From: Roseburia sp.
GTDB lineage: Bacteria > Bacillota > Clostridia > Lachnospirales > Lachnospiraceae
Length of the DNA stretch: 64,000 nucleotides
Assembly: GCA_023664685.1 (NCBI GenBank)
Contig: JAMPFC010000002.1
Span: 1-64,000 of the forward strand
Reading direction: 5' to 3'
Position 1 is the first letter of the stretch, and every line of letters begins with the position of its first letter. Made by a program: the position numbers and the translations under genes. The notes beneath the pieces are model-generated. The model was not told where the DNA came from. It worked only from the letters and a program-made list of their open reading frames with translations, and searched no databases. Shown in pieces: positions 28,053 to 36,919 of the stretch.

Positions 28053-29246
28053 TTTTTTCAGCACCTCCAGAAAATAGTCAGGAAATCCGGCTTCTTCAAT
28101 GTCTTCTCCGGCTACGATGGGGATGCTTCCGATCGGTTGATCTTCGTAAAAGTAATCGGCTTTTCCGATTTGGGCGCCTTTTTTCAGGGGCGCTTTTATT
28201 TCGTCCGGATACGTGATCGTCCGTTTGATCTGTTCCGGGTCGGCTCCGTTTGTAAAAACGTAGGAGAATACTGAGGCGGGCGCGGTAGAGACGGTATCTT
28301 TTGTGCCGCCCTGTACTGTGACCTCCTCCATGAGATTGACAAGTTCTTTGTCTTTATAAATGCTGCAGTTTGCAAACCCATAATCTAAAAGGGACTGTGC
28401 TTCAGAAAACCGCTTTTTATGGTCGGGGGCGGCCATGATGACAGCGATCAGATCCATGTCATTCCGTTTGGCTGTTGCACTCAGGCAATACTTGGCTTTT
28501 GAGGTAGAGCCTGTTTTCAGGCCGGTGATACCGTCGTAAAAGCGCACAAGTTTGTTTGTATTTGTGAGGCCAAATTCCGAATCGCCTTTTTTGGTTTTAT
28601 GGATGATCTTATCCATCCATACAGTGGAATAATTGCTGATCTCCGGGTGTCTGGTGATCAACTCCCTTGACATAAGGGCAACGTCATAGGCGCTGGAATA
28701 GTGGCCGGATTTGATATCGTCGTCTAAGCCGGTACAGTTTTTAAAGTTCGTGTGCTGCATGCCGAGTTCTTGTGCTTTTTCATTCATTTTTTTTACAAAG
28801 GCTTCTTCGGAACCGGCTATTTTTTCCGCCATAGCGACAGCGGCGTCATTTGCGCTTGCGATCGTGATGCATTTGATCATGTCGTTTACGGTCTGGGTTT
28901 CGTTTGGCTCAAGGAATACCTGAGAGCCGCCCATACTGGCGGCGTATTCGCTGACACTGACGCTGTCCTCCAGTGTTATTTTTTTGCTGTCCAATGCCTC
29001 GAAAATAAGGTTCAGGGTCATGATTTTTGTAATGCTTGCCGGGACGAGTTCCTTATCTTTGTCCTTTTCAAAGATGATCTCCCCGGTAGAGCCTTCCAAA
29101 AGGACAGCAGAGACAGCCGACACCTCCACAGCGCTGCCGGATACGGCTTTTTCTTCCGCAAGTATTTCTGTTTCCGCCATCGGCGAAAATGGGAATATGT
29201 ATATAAAAGAAATCAAAGAAAGAAACAAAAAAATTAGTTTTTTCAT
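28035..29246 (-). CDS. D-alanyl-D-alanine carboxypeptidase (DacF/PBP5-like)
   Basis: Penicillin-binding protein of the S11 family that trims the terminal D-Ala from stem peptides. 403 aa with a signal peptide (LIFLFLSLISFIYIFPF). Catalytic motifs: SITK (Ser 71), SAN (131-133) and KTGS in ITGLKTGSTSKAKYC. The C-terminal part is the usual beta-rich extension (KAPLKKGAQIGKADYFY). Just after the signal peptide it carries KAVSGSAVEVSAV, a motif shared with several other exported proteins here. Convergent with the flippase gene. Confidence 0.93.
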   Translation of the reverse strand: MKKLIFLFLSLISFIYIFPFSPMAETEILAEEKAVSGSAVEVSAVSAVLLEGSTGEIIFEKDKDKELVPASITKIMTLNLIFEALDSKKITLEDSVSVSEYAASMGGSQVFLEPNETQTVNDMIKCITIASANDAAVAMAEKIAGSEEAFVKKMNEKAQELGMQHTNFKNCTGLDDDIKSGHYSSAYDVALMSRELITRHPEISNYSTVWMDKIIHKTKKGDSEFGLTNTNKLVRFYDGITGLKTGSTSKAKYCLSATAKRNDMDLIAVIMAAPDHKKRFSEAQSLLDYGFANCSIYKDKELVNLMEEVTVQGGTKDTVSTAPASVFSYVFTNGADPEQIKRTITYPDEIKAPLKKGAQIGKADYFYEDQPIGSIPIVAGEDIEEAGFPDYFLEVLKKLFHKL

Positions 29247-29341
29247 ACAGGAATGCTCCCTCTCATTTAGTCTATAGAAATATATGCAGAAAAAAAGGAA
29301 AAAAGACTACTGTTCGTGTGACTGCCGAGCTAGATGACAGA

Positions 29342-29671
29342 TCACTGCCTAGCGGAAACGACCCGAATCCGGCACCGGTACGTTTTTGAATCCTGCTTTA
29401 CATAGATGATCGCTGTTCCGGGATTTCTCGCATGAACCGTTCCCGAGGAGGAGACAGAGGCGATCCGGAAATCGGAGGAAGAGTAAAAAGCAGTCCGTTT
29501 TATGCCCGTCAGTTTCAGATGGATGGTCTCTCCGGGTTTGAGCGTGGCGCTTTGTATGTTCAGATGCTTTTGTGAGATCAGGTTTGGTTTTTCCTGAAAG
29601 CCAAAGCGGGTGAAGGGGTAGAGGAAGCGGAGGGTGAGGAGAAAGAGCAGGACGAAGAGGAGTTTTTTCAT
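29342..29671 (-). CDS. small exported protein with Ig-like (BIG2-type) fold
   Basis: A 109-aa protein with one N-terminal hydrophobic segment (LLFVLLFLLTLRFLYPF) that could be a signal or anchor. The rest has the alternating pattern of a bacterial Ig-like domain: LKPGETIHLKLTGIKRTAFY, SSDFRIASVSSSGTVHAR and NPGTAIIYVKQDSKTYRCRI. I chose the ATG at 29671 (AGGT 7 bp upstream). The left end of the fold-back element lies directly at its ribosome-binding site, so its original promoter may have been displaced. Function unknown. Confidence 0.6.
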   Translation of the reverse strand: MKKLLFVLLFLLTLRFLYPFTRFGFQEKPNLISQKHLNIQSATLKPGETIHLKLTGIKRTAFYSSSDFRIASVSSSGTVHARNPGTAIIYVKQDSKTYRCRIRVVSARQ

Positions 29672-29683
29672 ACTGGATACCTG

Positions 29684-29952
29684 CACGGAAATCGATTTTT
29701 ATTGGGTGTTTTATAAGACCAGTGAATTTCGTAAAAAGGGGATATTACCGGATTTGGACCCGCTTTCGCTAGGTAAACATGTAGCGGTACTATGGCTGCA
29801 AGGTGCAAAAGATGCACTTCGTGCAATTTCTGCACCTTATACGCAGCCCAAGGACCAACACGTTTACAAGGTCCTCATCCGGTAATATGCCTTTTTTTAC
29901 GAAATTTCCGTTGCTCTTTATAAATTGCACCCAATAAAAATTGATTTCTGTG
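29684..29952. repeat. about 270 bp imperfect inverted repeat (fold-back element, MITE-like)
   Basis: The left arm (about 29684-29807) and the reverse complement of the right arm (about 29831-29952) align almost throughout. Shared blocks include TTTTTATTGGGTG, AATTTCGTAAAAA, ATATTACCGGAT and AAGGTGCA. The apex is a small GCAC/GTGC hairpin near 29814-29824. The two arms encode similar peptides when each is read outside-in (a KKGILPD motif on both strands). This points to an arm duplication or a maintained element, not to two genes. It carries no transposase. Confidence 0.8.
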
Positions 29953-30096
29953 TCCTTTTTTATTATGGTATGCAAACCGGATATTCTGTGTTAAACATGA
30001 TTTAAGGAAAAATTTGACTTTTTTGGCTCAGAATGATATGATATATTTCAGTTATTTTGGATGTTCTGGTTGTTTTAATATGGGAGAAGGGTTTTG

Positions 30097-32022
30097 ATGG
30101 AAAATGCTATCAGTTTTGATGTTGCTGCACTTATTTTATTGACGATTCTTTTAGTCTCGCGGATTTCACGCAAAATGACGCACGACCGATCCAATCGTAT
30201 ATTTCTTGTGATTCTGCTGACGGCAATCGTCTCGGCAGTGTTTGATATTGTGTCGGTTTTTCTTGAACAGATGCATGATCCCAGCGAGGCGTTGGCATAT
30301 GTTGCAAATGGCGGGTATTTGCTCGCACATTATCTCACAGCGCCGCTGTATCTCTTTTTTGTCATCAGCCTGACCGATACGTGGCACAAATTGGAGAAGA
30401 ATAAGGTGCAGCAGATTTTACTAGTGCTGCCTCTGGCGGTAGTACTGGCTGCGTTTGTGATGAATATAGGAAACCACCTTGTCTTTTCTGTCGAGAATGG
30501 CTACGAGAGGGGGCCAATGTTTGGCGTCCTGTACATAACGACGATCTTGTATGTCATTTTTGACATTTTTTATATTGTCCGTTACCGTAAATTATTTAGC
30601 CCGGGAAAAATCGTTGCTTTCGGTGCGGTTATCCCGATCAATGTGGCGGCGATGCTGATCCAGTTTTTTTATCCGTCTATGCTGATCGAACTGTTTTGCG
30701 GGGCTGTGGGTCTGCTGATCATGAGCATTGGTCTTCAGCGGGCGGAGGATTATGTGGATACGTTTACCCATCTTATGAAACATAGTGCCTATGTGCATGA
30801 TATGAAACGCTCATTTTTCAATGAAAAACATGTCTATATTATTATGCTCAATATTTCAAATTTTCAGAGGATTCAGACGATAATCGGATTTGACTCGGCA
30901 AGGGAGGCGTTGGAGATCGTTGCGGAGAAGATGCGCAAACTGAACCGGAAAATGTATGGCGCGGCAGATCTCTACTATCTTGACAATGGCAGGTTCCGAA
31001 TGGTTTTTCGTGAAAATAAGCAGGCTCAAGCAGAGGCGGTCGCAGAGGCATTGAATCAGGAGTTGAAAGATCAGATCAGTTTTCAGGGATTAAATATCAG
31101 TTTTATCTCGTATATCATGCTGGCTCGCTGTCCGGAGGAGATCAAAGACTTTAAAACGCTTATGACTTTTGGTTCGGATTTTCATTTGAAAAATTATTAT
31201 ACCGGACAGGTCATGTTTGCCAGTAAGCTCTATGACGGAAATCAGCTTGAAGTTCAGAATAATATTGATTTTATCATTGAACATGCGCTTGAGAATGAGA
31301 GCTTTCAGGTATATTACCAACCGATTTATTCAACGCAGCAGAAGCGTTTTATGTCTGCCGAGGCATTGCTCCGGCTGTTTGATCCACAGCATGGGTTTAT
31401 TTCACCGGAACTTTTGGTTACTGCGGCGGAAAAGAGCGGTGCCATCCACCGCATCGGAGAGTTTGTGTTTGAAAAGGTCTGCCGGTTCATCGCCAGTGAT
31501 GAGTTTACGGAATTGGGACTTGATTATATCGAGATCAATTTGTCTGTGGCACAGCTTATGAAGGAGGATTTGGCAGATACCCTGCTCTCTATTATGGAGA
31601 GATACGGTGTTTTGCCGGAGCAGATCAATCTTGAGGTGACAGAGAGTGCAACCGCTTATCAGCAGAAGGTTATGTTTGAGAATTTTGAGAAGCTTTCCGA
31701 GGCAGGACTTAGTTTTTCGTTGGATGATTATGGAACAGGCTACTCGAATGTAAAGCGTATGATCGAGCTGCCATTAAAGATCATTAAACTGGATAAGTCC
31801 TTTGCCGATGAGAAGAACAATCCGAAGATGTGGATCGTGATAAAAAATACGGTCAAAATGTTAAAGGACATGAATATGGAAGTTGTGGTGGAGGGCGTGG
31901 AGACGCAGGAAACTTTGGATGTGTTTTCGGATTTAAAGTGCGATTTTATTCAGGGATATTTCTTTTCAAAACCGCTTCCAAGGAAAGATTTTGTGGCATT
32001 TATAGCAAATGCAAAAACTTAA
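30097..32022 (+). CDS. membrane EAL-domain protein with degenerate GGDEF domain (c-di-GMP phosphodiesterase)
   Basis: A 641-aa protein: about seven N-terminal membrane helices (to residue about 215), a GGDEF-like region without the active-site motif (YYLDNGRFRMVF at the usual place), then a complete EAL domain. The expected catalytic residues are present: SAEALLR, EINLS, LEVTES, LDDYGTG, IKLDKS, VVEGVET and IQGYFFSKPL. Cyclic-di-GMP hydrolysis is therefore likely, while diguanylate cyclase activity is not. Start at ATG 30097 behind GGGAGAAGG. Its 3' end overlaps the convergent gene by 4 bp. Confidence 0.93.
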   Translation: MENAISFDVAALILLTILLVSRISRKMTHDRSNRIFLVILLTAIVSAVFDIVSVFLEQMHDPSEALAYVANGGYLLAHYLTAPLYLFFVISLTDTWHKLEKNKVQQILLVLPLAVVLAAFVMNIGNHLVFSVENGYERGPMFGVLYITTILYVIFDIFYIVRYRKLFSPGKIVAFGAVIPINVAAMLIQFFYPSMLIELFCGAVGLLIMSIGLQRAEDYVDTFTHLMKHSAYVHDMKRSFFNEKHVYIIMLNISNFQRIQTIIGFDSAREALEIVAEKMRKLNRKMYGAADLYYLDNGRFRMVFRENKQAQAEAVAEALNQELKDQISFQGLNISFISYIMLARCPEEIKDFKTLMTFGSDFHLKNYYTGQVMFASKLYDGNQLEVQNNIDFIIEHALENESFQVYYQPIYSTQQKRFMSAEALLRLFDPQHGFISPELLVTAAEKSGAIHRIGEFVFEKVCRFIASDEFTELGLDYIEINLSVAQLMKEDLADTLLSIMERYGVLPEQINLEVTESATAYQQKVMFENFEKLSEAGLSFSLDDYGTGYSNVKRMIELPLKIIKLDKSFADEKNNPKMWIVIKNTVKMLKDMNMEVVVEGVETQETLDVFSDLKCDFIQGYFFSKPLPRKDFVAFIANAKT

Positions 32023-32657
32023 AACAACTGACTTCGGTCATACCGTGAGACGATCTGGGTGATGGATTCTTCGCCCAGAACATCATATTTATTTTGCAAA
32101 AATGTTTTCATGAGACCCGATCTCTCCGCTAAAGAATGTGCAGTTGGATGAGAATAGAACCACGAAAGATCGCTGTACAGCAGTTCAAAAAATTTTCTTG
32201 TGTCAGCATCAAAATCGGACTTTGAGATATATTCCTTTTTATATGCCCCTTTATAACGCGGATGATGGAAGGGTTCAAAGGGGACATATTTGTAATAAGA
32301 AAACCGTTCCCCTTCGTCAGAAATGGTGAGAAGATGTGTTTCCTTGATAAAGTCATCGAGCATATCCGGATTCAGGGTTAAAGGCGGCAGTTTGGTAGGC
32401 GGCAGATGCTCGCGGTTATCGGCAAGCATTTGTTCATAAGCCTGTTCTTTTTGTTTTTTCGTTCCGTATTTTTCGATATGTTTGTCCGTTGTTTTTCTAA
32501 AGTGAAGATCAAGCGAGGGCTTTCCTGTTTTTTTTCCATCTAGTACAAAATCCATAACCAGATGTATATATAATTTGTAAATATTTTTGAAGAAAATATA
32601 AAACAGCGTGAATATTAAAAAAATAAGTATAAGAATACCGATGCATTTTTGCAGCAT
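32019..32657 (-). CDS. membrane-anchored protein of unknown function
   Basis: A 212-aa protein with one hydrophobic segment near the N-terminus (CIGILILIFLIFTLFYIFF) followed by a charged cytoplasmic or exterior domain (LHFRKTTDKHIEKYGTKKQK, LNPDMLDDFIKETHLLTISD). I do not recognise the family. The ATG at 32657 has GGGAGG 10 bp upstream; a longer frame running back into the terminator of the small RNA unit is unlikely. Convergent with the EAL gene. Confidence 0.6.
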   Translation of the reverse strand: MLQKCIGILILIFLIFTLFYIFFKNIYKLYIHLVMDFVLDGKKTGKPSLDLHFRKTTDKHIEKYGTKKQKEQAYEQMLADNREHLPPTKLPPLTLNPDMLDDFIKETHLLTISDEGERFSYYKYVPFEPFHHPRYKGAYKKEYISKSDFDADTRKFFELLYSDLSWFYSHPTAHSLAERSGLMKTFLQNKYDVLGEESITQIVSRYDRSQLF

Positions 32658-32721
32658 GATGCGGAAACCTCCCGGGGAATTGAAAAATGTCTTTACGTTT
32701 TGCAGGTAGCTATATATACAT

Positions 32722-32820
32722 AGAAAAACCACCCCAAAACTTTGACCAGTAGCGGGGTGATTTTTTCATTTCAATACAGGTCAACCCACCTTGTGGGCGG
32801 TTGTTCCTTCTTTCTTAACT
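32722..32820 (-). ncRNA. candidate small RNA transcription unit, about 100 nt
   Basis: On the minus strand a near-consensus promoter (32827-32855) is followed by a transcript of about 100 nt. It contains one hairpin (CCCAC/GTGGG, 32785-32797) and ends in an intrinsic terminator: stem CACCCC/GGGGTG (32730-32759) and a T run. The terminator also works on the plus strand (ATTTTTTC). No conserved protein is encoded; a possible 19-codon frame exists. The layout recalls antisense-type regulators of small toxins, but no toxin was found beside it. Confidence 0.5.
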
Positions 32821-32826
32821 ATTTTT

Positions 32827-32855
32827 ATTATAACATGTTGTTCCTGAGTTTTCAA
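32827..32855 (-). promoter_or_regulatory. sigma-A promoter for the small RNA unit
   Basis: Minus strand: TTGAAA, exactly 17 bp, TATAAT. Confidence 0.8.
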
Positions 32856-32860
32856 GAGAA

Positions 32861-33195
32861 ACTTTTTAGCTGATTTTTAACTCAAATTAATTTCGCTATA
32901 AGCATTTTCGCTGAAGGCGAGGGCGCAGACAATTCCGATTCGTACACGCTTCCGTTTTTTGCGAGTTTCCTGCTTCTGTTATCACTTCCTTCAATGTTAG
33001 GTTTACCAGAATGATTATACCTTAAAATATCTTCATTTTTTAAATCCTGCACACTGTATACTTTTTGATGGATATTATAATTAAAGTCAAAGGTTGGTAG
33101 AAAGGTTTCCATATATTCGTAATATGAGAGTCTGACAAATTGTGAATGCTAAAAAATAACGCAAAAACGATAGTAGATATTAATGCTATTGCTAA
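32861..33195. other. intergenic stretch with no recognisable gene; left edge of the AT-rich island
   Basis: Short frames on the minus strand (for example a 76-codon one ending near 32882) have no ribosome-binding site or family signature. Composition becomes clearly AT-rich from about 33.15 kb onward, and the first island promoter follows at 33196. It may contain decayed mobile-element DNA, but I cannot identify it. Confidence 0.4.
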
Positions 33196-33224
33196 TTGTG
33201 GCGTGATTTTGGTTTTGGTATAAT
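33196..33224 (+). promoter_or_regulatory. promoter of the acyl-ligase/exporter cluster
   Basis: TTGTGG, 17 bp, TATAAT, with TGG directly before the -10 hexamer (extended -10). It lies 27 bp upstream of the first gene of module A. Confidence 0.75.
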
Positions 33225-33250
33225 TTGACCAAATACAAGGAGGATGCGTG

Positions 33251-34417
33251 ATGCAAAAACACACAAAGATTTTTGAGGCGGTATCAAAATTTAGCAAAAT
33301 TGAGCAGATGGCTTTGTTATTATCGAGAAAGGATTACGATAGAGCAATGGAAGACTTTGTTCAAAATATAATTAAACAAGAAAACGTAGATTGGAATTAT
33401 CTTTTGGGATTATTGATTAACCATCGAGTGAATGGCGTGGTTTGTAATAGAATACAAGTAATGGAAGAGGTTCCTTTAACGGTAAAACATTCGCTGCGGT
33501 TTATGCTTTTTGCACAAGTTCAAAGAAATGCTTGCCAAAAAAAAGAAATTAGCCAAGTTTTTGATGAATTGGAAAGAGAGGGTGTAAATTATGCGTTTCT
33601 TAAAGGCGCAATCTTGAATTCGTTTTACTATTGTGAAGGTGAAAGAATTTCAAATGATACTGACATTCTAGTAAACATAAATGATTTGGATAAGGCAATT
33701 AAGATTTGTGAGAAATGGGGGGGCATTCAAGGTCATATTGAAGGTGAAAAAATTGTTTCAGCGACTAAAAAAGAAATTATGTTTGCTCAACTTAACACAT
33801 ATGAAACAATTCCGATAATCAAGAAGACTGAAAATTCATACCTGCCATTTCATATATTTGATATTAATTTTCGTTTGGGAAATGACGATAAAAGGGAAAT
33901 GACGAAAATTATGTTAAAAGATACAGAAATAGTTGGAAATTCCTCGTTTATGTTACGAACGATGTCACTTGAAAAATTTCTAATTTATCTTTGCATACAT
34001 CTTTATAGAGAAGCAGTCATGGTTTACAAAATTGTGAAGGGAAATGATTTGCTTTTATACAAGTTTATGGATATTCATTACTTTATTGTTTCGAACAAAC
34101 AAAAATTATCTTGGGAAAGGCTACTTAAGGAGACAAAAACACTGGGTAGACAGAAAGATGTATATTATGCATTATATTTCACAGAAGAATTATATCCGGA
34201 AACGATAGAAGACAATGTACTAGAAGCTTTTAATGTGATTAAAAAAAAGTATCTTAATCAATACAGAGGAAAGGATAATTCTGAGGAAGTATATGATTGG
34301 AGTCTAAAATTTCATGAGCGTATATTTGATTCCGTAAGCAGGATAGAAGAAGCGAGGAAAAATATTGGGCGAATAGGCAAAAGCTATAACAAGATTAGAG
34401 AGGAATTGAAAAAATAG
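33251..34417 (+). CDS. nucleotidyltransferase-fold protein, NTP_transf_5-like
   Basis: A 389-residue-class cytoplasmic protein. The central motif YAFLKGAILNSFYY followed by RISNDTDILV fits the NTP_transf_5 pattern (LKG, then R..D.D), a nucleotidyltransferase-like fold repeatedly found in peptide and other natural-product clusters. The two acidic residues that would bind metal are present. Helical flanks surround the core. The ATG at 33251 has AAGGAGG 7 bp upstream, and the stop overlaps the next start by one base (TAGTG). First gene of module A. The reaction it catalyses is not known. Confidence 0.7.
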   Translation: MQKHTKIFEAVSKFSKIEQMALLLSRKDYDRAMEDFVQNIIKQENVDWNYLLGLLINHRVNGVVCNRIQVMEEVPLTVKHSLRFMLFAQVQRNACQKKEISQVFDELEREGVNYAFLKGAILNSFYYCEGERISNDTDILVNINDLDKAIKICEKWGGIQGHIEGEKIVSATKKEIMFAQLNTYETIPIIKKTENSYLPFHIFDINFRLGNDDKREMTKIMLKDTEIVGNSSFMLRTMSLEKFLIYLCIHLYREAVMVYKIVKGNDLLLYKFMDIHYFIVSNKQKLSWERLLKETKTLGRQKDVYYALYFTEELYPETIEDNVLEAFNVIKKKYLNQYRGKDNSEEVYDWSLKFHERIFDSVSRIEEARKNIGRIGKSYNKIREELKK

Positions 34418-35922
34418 TGATTAAAGATATTTTGATAAATAACAAAAGTAACGATAATGTTGCTGTAATATATAGAGATAAAATTTATACATATAGTTGG
34501 ATTTACCAAAATGTCTTACTTCATAAGAATAAAATCTTTGACTCATCAGGGGAAAATATTGGACTTTTTATACAAAATTCAATTGATTATGTAGTTGCGT
34601 ACTTTGCAATATCATTTGCAGGTAAGGTTATTGTTCCAATTGAGACAAATGGCAAAGCGCGGCAAATTTTAAGTACCGTAGATTATTGTGAACTTGATTT
34701 AATTGTAACCAATGAAGAGAATTTTGCGTATATAACCCAAATTCTTGAAAATGAAACAGAATATGATATTGAAATATATAATTTGAGCACGAGTAGTAAA
34801 AAATATATTTCAAAAAAAAAGAAAAGGCTACACTCTTCTAGTAGTGCGACTTGTTCAGAAGAGGATGTTGCTATAATGCTTCACACATCAGGTACAACAA
34901 GTAGACCCAAGAAAGTAATGTTAACTCATAAAAACTTGATCTCAAATATCCAATCCAATATTGCTTCGCTGAGGTTGAGACCTGAAGATAGAAGTATGAT
35001 TGTGCTGCCGATGTGTTTTGGATATTGTAATACTTCGCAGTTTTTGACACACTTTTATTTGGGGGCAAGTATTGTGATTTACGATGGTATTTTTGTTCCA
35101 AAACGATTTTTCTTATTTATTGACAAATACCAGTGTACAAATACTACATGTATTCCAACAATGTTATACCTTATTACAAAAAGCGAAAAAAACGAGTGTT
35201 TTCTGAATAGACTAAAATTTATTTGCTTTGGAGGAGGCCCGGTTGCCTTAGATACATTAAGGAAAATGGAAGAATTATACCCTGATATCGGAATGATTCA
35301 AACATATGGTCAAACGGAGGCGAGTCCACGTGTGGCATGCCTATTACCTGAAGATAATAATAAACTAGGATCAGTTGGAAAGGCAATCCCTGGTGTTTGT
35401 GTGAAAATTGTAGATAAAAATGGAATTGAAGTACCGGCAAATGCTAAAGGTGAAATTATTGTCAAGGGAGACAATGTGATGAAAGGTTATTATAAAAGAC
35501 CAGAAGAAACAAAAAAAGTAATTAAAGATGGCTGGTTGTATACAGGTGATTTGGGGATGATTGACGAAGACGGATATTTGTATGTTGTTGGTAGAATAAA
35601 AAATGTTATAATTACTGGAGGGTTAAATATTTATCCAGAAGAAATTGAAAAGATATTATGCGAGTATCCAGATGTTAAGGAAGCAATTGTATTTCCAAAA
35701 CCGCATGATGTTTTAGGGGAAGTTCCTATTGCAAAGGTTGTAGAAAAAGAGGGAAAGACAATTGATGTTGATAAACTATTTCAATATTGTAAGGCTAAAA
35801 TGGAAAATCAAAAATTGCCTAGTGAAATTGTAGTTGTACAGAAGTTAGAAAAAACATATAACGGAAAAATGAGGAGGAGCAGTGATGAATGTGACGAATG
35901 GGATAAAAGAAAAGTTAGATGA
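34417..35922 (+). CDS. acyl/aryl-AMP ligase (ANL superfamily) loading a carrier protein
   Basis: A 501-aa adenylate-forming enzyme with the P-loop-like motif HTSGTTSRPKKVMLTH near residue 151, the YGQTEASPRVACL motif, the TGD motif in GWLYTGDLGMIDEDGYLYVV, the hinge VGRIKNVIITGGLNIYPEEI and the catalytic lysine in TYNGKMRR near the C-terminus. It should activate a carboxylic acid as acyl-AMP. The overlapping acyl carrier protein gene just downstream is the natural acceptor. GTG start with GAGAGG upstream. No condensation or ketosynthase domain is attached. Confidence 0.9.
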   Translation: MIKDILINNKSNDNVAVIYRDKIYTYSWIYQNVLLHKNKIFDSSGENIGLFIQNSIDYVVAYFAISFAGKVIVPIETNGKARQILSTVDYCELDLIVTNEENFAYITQILENETEYDIEIYNLSTSSKKYISKKKKRLHSSSSATCSEEDVAIMLHTSGTTSRPKKVMLTHKNLISNIQSNIASLRLRPEDRSMIVLPMCFGYCNTSQFLTHFYLGASIVIYDGIFVPKRFFLFIDKYQCTNTTCIPTMLYLITKSEKNECFLNRLKFICFGGGPVALDTLRKMEELYPDIGMIQTYGQTEASPRVACLLPEDNNKLGSVGKAIPGVCVKIVDKNGIEVPANAKGEIIVKGDNVMKGYYKRPEETKKVIKDGWLYTGDLGMIDEDGYLYVVGRIKNVIITGGLNIYPEEIEKILCEYPDVKEAIVFPKPHDVLGEVPIAKVVEKEGKTIDVDKLFQYCKAKMENQKLPSEIVVVQKLEKTYNGKMRRSSDECDEWDKRKVR

Positions 35923-36157
35923 GGTAATTGCTGATGTTGCAAGAATTAATTTTGGCAATACAAAGTTGTCTGAACAAATTTCAAAGCCAGATTGTGATTT
36001 GATGGATGATTTGGGATTTGACTCGTTACTAATGGTAGAATTAATTGTTGAAATAGAAAAAAAATTTGATATTGAATTTCAAATGACTGATTTGAATATA
36101 GATCTTCTGAAAAAATATGACAATTTGTATAATTATATCGTTTTTTATAATGGGTGA
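35885..36157 (+). CDS. acyl carrier protein
   Basis: A 90-aa carrier protein with the phosphopantetheine attachment serine in DDLGFDSLLMVELIVEIEKK and the usual helix-rich, acidic fold (KKFDIEFQMTDLN). Its start lies inside the end of the acyl-AMP ligase gene (38 bp overlap, GGAGGAG upstream), so the two are made together. It is diverged from a fatty-acid-synthesis ACP. A dedicated phosphopantetheinyl transferase is not seen in the window. Confidence 0.9.
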   Translation: MNVTNGIKEKLDEVIADVARINFGNTKLSEQISKPDCDLMDDLGFDSLLMVELIVEIEKKFDIEFQMTDLNIDLLKKYDNLYNYIVFYNG

Positions 36158-36161
36158 TTTT

Positions 36162-36905
36162 ATGAACATAAATTTAAAAGGGAAAGTTATTGTGGTGACT
36201 GGATCTTCTCGGGGACTAGGAAAAGAGATGGTTCTAAAATTTGCAAGAGAAGATGCCAAAGTTATTATTAATTATTGTCATAATCAAAAATATGCAATGG
36301 AGTTACATAGGCAAATCCAAGAGTATAATCAAGATTGTATAGTTATACAGGCTGATGTGACACAAAAAGTTGATGTAGAAAGATTGTATACAAAGGTGAT
36401 TGATCGTTTTGGTAGGATTGATATTTTAGTTAATAATGCCGGGAAATGTAGCGACAATTTTATTCAGTTTATGGACTATGAACAATGGAATGCAGTGATG
36501 ACAACAAATTTAGATAGTATATATTGGTGCACGCGTATTTTTTCAAAGAAAATGATCTCGCAAAGGAAAGGAAAAATAATTAACATTGCCTCATTGAAAG
36601 GACAGCTTGGGAGTGAAGGTCAATGTAATTACGCGGCATCCAAAGCGGGAGTAATTGGTTTGACGAAATCATTGGCAAAAGAAATGGGTAGCTTTGGCAT
36701 CAGCGTTAATGCAGTATGTCCAGGTTTTATTCGTACGGATCTTAATAAAGAAAACCAAAATAAGGTAGAGATAGCAGAGAGAATGAGCGCACTGGAAAAT
36801 GAAAAATGTCTACAAGATTTTTTGTCGTTTATGGTAGTGATGTGTTCGGATTTAATGACAAATATAAGTGGTCGGGTATTTAATTTGGATTCTCGGATTT
36901 TTTAA
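36162..36905 (+). CDS. short-chain dehydrogenase/reductase, FabG-like
   Basis: A 247-aa NAD(P)-dependent oxidoreductase: cofactor motif VTGSSRGLGKE, NNAGK, the catalytic serine region NIASLKGQLGS and YAASKAG, with the C-terminal VNAVCPGFIRTDL. These match 3-oxoacyl-ACP reductases and related SDRs. Located 4 bp after the ACP gene, so it may reduce the acyl group held on that carrier. The ATG at 36162 follows GGGTGA. Confidence 0.88.
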   Translation: MNINLKGKVIVVTGSSRGLGKEMVLKFAREDAKVIINYCHNQKYAMELHRQIQEYNQDCIVIQADVTQKVDVERLYTKVIDRFGRIDILVNNAGKCSDNFIQFMDYEQWNAVMTTNLDSIYWCTRIFSKKMISQRKGKIINIASLKGQLGSEGQCNYAASKAGVIGLTKSLAKEMGSFGISVNAVCPGFIRTDLNKENQNKVEIAERMSALENEKCLQDFLSFMVVMCSDLMTNISGRVFNLDSRIF

Positions 36906-36919
36906 ATGGGGGTGAGAAT

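Noticed and set aside
29634..29975. Two overlapping reading frames on opposite strands in the fold-back element
   Set aside because: Both are explained by the inverted repeat arms; neither has a convincing ribosome-binding site or family signature.
32882..33112. A 76-codon minus-strand frame at the left island edge
   Set aside because: No ribosome-binding site, no hydrophobic or domain pattern, and it ends in low-complexity residues.
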